From Thermodesulfobacterium sp. (GTDB lineage: Bacteria; Desulfobacterota; Thermodesulfobacteria; Thermodesulfobacteriales; Thermodesulfobacteriaceae), in the NCBI GenBank assembly GCA_021163085.1, contig JAGGXL010000147.1, forward strand, positions 1-6,996: a stretch of 6,996 bases of DNA, in the 5' to 3' direction. The notes under the pieces are model-generated. The model was not told where the DNA came from. It did no database searches and saw only the letters and a list, made by a program, of their open reading frames with translations. The position numbers and the translations under genes are program-made. Shown here in pieces: positions 4,457-6,996 of the stretch. The stretch's first letter is position 1. Each line of letters opens with the position of its first letter.

Positions 4457-6996
4457 ATGGATTATTTTCAAAAGAGTGCAAAAGAAGTTTTAGAACTTTT
4501 AAAAATTTCTATTAACGGATTTTCTGAGAAAGAAGCCAGAAGAAGATTAGAATTTTATGGAAAGAATATTTTAGAAAGTAAAAAGAAAAAAACCGCTTTC
4601 CAGATTTTCCTTTCTCAATTTAAAGATTTTCTCATTTTTATTCTCATAATTGCAGCTGTAATTTCAGGTTTTGTAGGAGAGTTGTTAGATACAATTACCA
4701 TAGTAGTAATTCTTTTCATCAACGCTTTAATTGGATTTGTTCAGGAATATAGAGCAGAAAAAGCTATGGAAGCTTTATCTAAAATGGCTTCTCCCTATGC
4801 TGTGGTGATAAGGGAAAATAAAACAAAAAAAATATTAGCAGAAGAACTTGTTCCAGGAGACATAGTTTTGCTGGAAGCAGGTGATATTGTTCCAGCAGAC
4901 ATCAGGCTTTTAGAGGCTCATCAACTAAAACTGGATGAATCCCCTCTTACTGGAGAATCTGTTCCTGTTTTAAAACATACCGAACCTATTTTAGAAAAAA
5001 ATGTCCCTATTTCGGAGAAGAAAAATATGGTTTTTAAGGGAACACTCGTTACCAATGGAAGAGGAAAAGGAGTTGTTGTTGCTACAGGAATGAATACAGA
5101 GCTTGGAAAGATTGCAAAGATGGTTCAAGAAGAAGAGACAAAAACCCCGCTCCAGAAAAGGCTTGCTGATTTTGGTAAAAAGCTTGGTATAGCAACTATT
5201 GTTATCTGTTTTGTTATTTTTGCTCTTGGTGTTTTAAGAGGGGAAGAACCTTTGATAATGCTTCTTACATCGGTTGCTTTAGCAGTAGCTGCTGTTCCTG
5301 AAGCTTTACCAGCTGTGGTTACCATAACCCTTGCTCTCGGTGCAAGAAAAATGGTCAATCTGAATGCCCTTGTGAGAAACTTACCTGCTGTGGAAACACT
5401 CGGTTCTGTAACCTACATCTGCACAGATAAAACAGGCACCTTAACTCAGAATAAAATGACGGTAAGAGAAATTTTTTCCTTTGAGAAGAAGCCAGATATT
5501 CTTTTTATGTGCATGGCTTTAAACAACGATGTAAAGGTAACAGAAAAAAACAAGCTTTCAGGAGATCCCACAGAAATTGCTCTTTATGAGTATGCCAAAA
5601 ATAACAGATTTGATAAAACAGAGCTTCAAAAGAGTTTTCCTCGAGTATCTGAGATTCCTTTTGATCCAAAAAGAAAATGTATGACCACTGTGCACAAGAA
5701 AGAAAACAGCTACTTGGTTTTTACTAAAGGGGCTTTGGAAGTTATTCTTGAAAAATCAAGTTCAATTTTGATTGACGGGAAAGTTGAACTGATCACAGGA
5801 GAAATGAGAAAAGAACTTTCAGAAAAAGGAGAAGAATTTGCAAAGAAAGGGATGAGACTTTTAGCCTTTGCCTATAAAGAAGTGAAAAATTTTTCCGATT
5901 CTGAAAAATTTGAAAAAGATTTAACCTTTCTTGGTTTTTGTGGAATGATTGACCCCCCAAGGGAGGAGGTTAAAGAATCTATAGCCCTTTGTAAATCTGC
6001 AGGAATAAAGATAGTTATGATAACAGGAGACCATCCTTTGACAGCCTATACTATTGCTAAGGAGCTTGAAATTGTTGAAAAAAGTGAACCTATTAATGAA
6101 GTAGCTATAACAGGAAAAGAGTTGGAGGAAATGACCTTAGAAGAGTTTAAAAGAAAGGTAGGAAAAATAAAGGTTTATGCAAGAACTTCTCCTGAACAAA
6201 AATTGAAAATTGTAAAAGCTTTGCAGGATAAAGGACAGTTTGTTGCTATGACAGGAGATGGGGTAAATGATGCACCAGCTTTAAAAAAAGCAGATATAGG
6301 AATTGCTATGGGAAGCGGAACAGAAGTTGCCAAGGAAGCAAGTGATTTAATCCTTCTTGATGACAACTTTGCAACTATTGTAAAATCTGTAAAAGAGGGA
6401 AGAAAAATCTATGACAATATAAGGAAATTTGTGAAATATACTATGACAAGTAATTCGGGAGAAATCTGGACTGTGGGTTTAGCTCCATTTTTAGGACTCC
6501 CCCTACCTCTTTTGCCAGTCCACATTCTTTGGATTAACCTTATCACTGATGGGCTTCCAGGGATAGCTTTATCAGGAGAACCTGCTGAAAAGGATATAAT
6601 GCAAAGACCCCCGAGATATCCAAAAGAAAGCATTTTTGCTCATGGGCTTGGGGTTCACATCATTTGGGTAGGATTGCTAATGGGTGGAGTTTCTCTTTTT
6701 ACTCAAGCCTTGGCTCTTAAACTTAATATGCACTGGCAAACTATGGTCTTTTCAGTATTATGTTTAAGTCAATTGGGGCAGGTTCTTGCCATAAGGTCTG
6801 AAAAGGAGTCTCTTTTTAAAATCGGACTTTTTTCCAATAAAGTATTACTTTTTTCAGTAATTTTTAGTATACTTTTACAGCTTACTATAATATATTGCCC
6901 CATTTTTAATAAATTTTTTCACACACAGCCACTTTCTTTAAAGGAATTAATTCTTACTTTAAGTCTTTCTTCTATTGTATTTATAGCAGTAGAAAT
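4457..6996 (+). CDS. Type II P-type cation-transporting ATPase, probably Ca2+ (3' end beyond window)
   Basis: The frame is open from ATG 4457 to the window edge (846 residues, no stop); the normal length of about 880-900 means only the last residues are missing. It should pump cations, most likely Ca2+ out of the cytoplasm, using ATP. Seen in order: N-terminal cation-ATPase domain (SAKEVLELL ... GFSEKEARRRLEFYG); M1-M2 (about 57-98); actuator motif TGES (165-168); M3-M4 (about 243-290) with VPEALPAVV and Glu282; phosphorylation motif DKTGTLT with Asp324; nucleotide-binding KGA (424-426); TGDHP (from 523); hinge motif MTGDGVNDAP (598-607). M5 has SNSGE (Asn666, Glu669) and M6 has NLITD (Asn694, Thr697, Asp698), matching SERCA Asn768, Glu771, Asn796, Thr799 and Asp800. 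M8 has Gln772 where SERCA has Glu908. The M4/M6 residues favour Ca2+ (or Mn2+) over Na+/K+ or heavy metals. No partner gene is visible; it is transcribed divergently from the flavin/TPR operon. Confidence 0.93.
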   Translation, partial: MDYFQKSAKEVLELLKISINGFSEKEARRRLEFYGKNILESKKKKTAFQIFLSQFKDFLIFILIIAAVISGFVGELLDTITIVVILFINALIGFVQEYRAEKAMEALSKMASPYAVVIRENKTKKILAEELVPGDIVLLEAGDIVPADIRLLEAHQLKLDESPLTGESVPVLKHTEPILEKNVPISEKKNMVFKGTLVTNGRGKGVVVATGMNTELGKIAKMVQEEETKTPLQKRLADFGKKLGIATIVICFVIFALGVLRGEEPLIMLLTSVALAVAAVPEALPAVVTITLALGARKMVNLNALVRNLPAVETLGSVTYICTDKTGTLTQNKMTVREIFSFEKKPDILFMCMALNNDVKVTEKNKLSGDPTEIALYEYAKNNRFDKTELQKSFPRVSEIPFDPKRKCMTTVHKKENSYLVFTKGALEVILEKSSSILIDGKVELITGEMRKELSEKGEEFAKKGMRLLAFAYKEVKNFSDSEKFEKDLTFLGFCGMIDPPREEVKESIALCKSAGIKIVMITGDHPLTAYTIAKELEIVEKSEPINEVAITGKELEEMTLEEFKRKVGKIKVYARTSPEQKLKIVKALQDKGQFVAMTGDGVNDAPALKKADIGIAMGSGTEVAKEASDLILLDDNFATIVKSVKEGRKIYDNIRKFVKYTMTSNSGEIWTVGLAPFLGLPLPLLPVHILWINLITDGLPGIALSGEPAEKDIMQRPPRYPKESIFAHGLGVHIIWVGLLMGGVSLFTQALALKLNMHWQTMVFSVLCLSQLGQVLAIRSEKESLFKIGLFSNKVLLFSVIFSILLQLTIIYCPIFNKFFHTQPLSLKELILTLSLSSIVFIAVE

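Noticed and set aside
5125..6633. Three minus-strand open frames (5125-5358, 6175-6366, 6409-6633)
   Set aside because: All lie antisense to conserved catalytic and membrane parts of the P-type ATPase and their translations mirror that composition.
1..6996. Search for a defence system, mobile element, CRISPR array, riboswitch or RNA gene
   Set aside because: Nearly all of the window is accounted for by housekeeping-type genes; the only gap of note is 99 bp, too short for an FMN or similar riboswitch, and no repeat arrays or transposase motifs are present.

Overview
This AT-rich window reads as ordinary chromosomal DNA of a bacterium, packed with genes. The proteins are rich in Lys, Glu and Ile, and codons prefer A or T in third position. 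That fits a low-GC, possibly thermophilic lineage such as Thermodesulfobacteria or a similar deep-branching group, but this placement is an impression from protein style and not proven. There are no rRNA or tRNA genes, mobile elements, CRISPR arrays or phage genes.

Layout. (1) Positions 1-1663, plus strand: the 3' end of a bactofilin gene, then an RluD-type 23S rRNA pseudouridine synthase, then dephospho-CoA kinase (coaE). They are closely packed (12 bp gap, then a 4 bp ATGA overlap) and look like one transcription unit. (2) Positions 1629-4357, minus strand: four genes, in transcription order a flavin reductase-domain protein, a membrane-anchored TPR protein resembling YfgM, a DUF1992 (DnaJ-associated) protein, and bifunctional ribD. 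Gaps of 12 bp, a 4 bp overlap and 12 bp suggest one operon. Its last gene converges on coaE, and the two coding regions overlap by 35 bp. (3) Positions 4358-4456: a 99 bp divergent intergenic region with two facing extended -10 promoters that form an imperfect inverted repeat. (4) Positions 4457-6996, plus strand: a type II P-type cation (probably calcium) ATPase, open through 846 codons to the window edge.

How the genes fit together. The plus-strand cluster mixes cell-shape, ribosome-modification and coenzyme A functions, a housekeeping mix without an obvious common pathway. The minus-strand operon joins a flavin-making enzyme (RibD) with a flavin-using one, and places between them two proteins of protein-folding or envelope type. 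The ATPase shares only its promoter region with that operon.

I found no convincing undescribed system. The points most worth a second look are the symmetric divergent promoter, the coaE/ribD convergent overlap, the flavin/TPR/DUF1992 gene association, and the cation-site residues of the ATPase.
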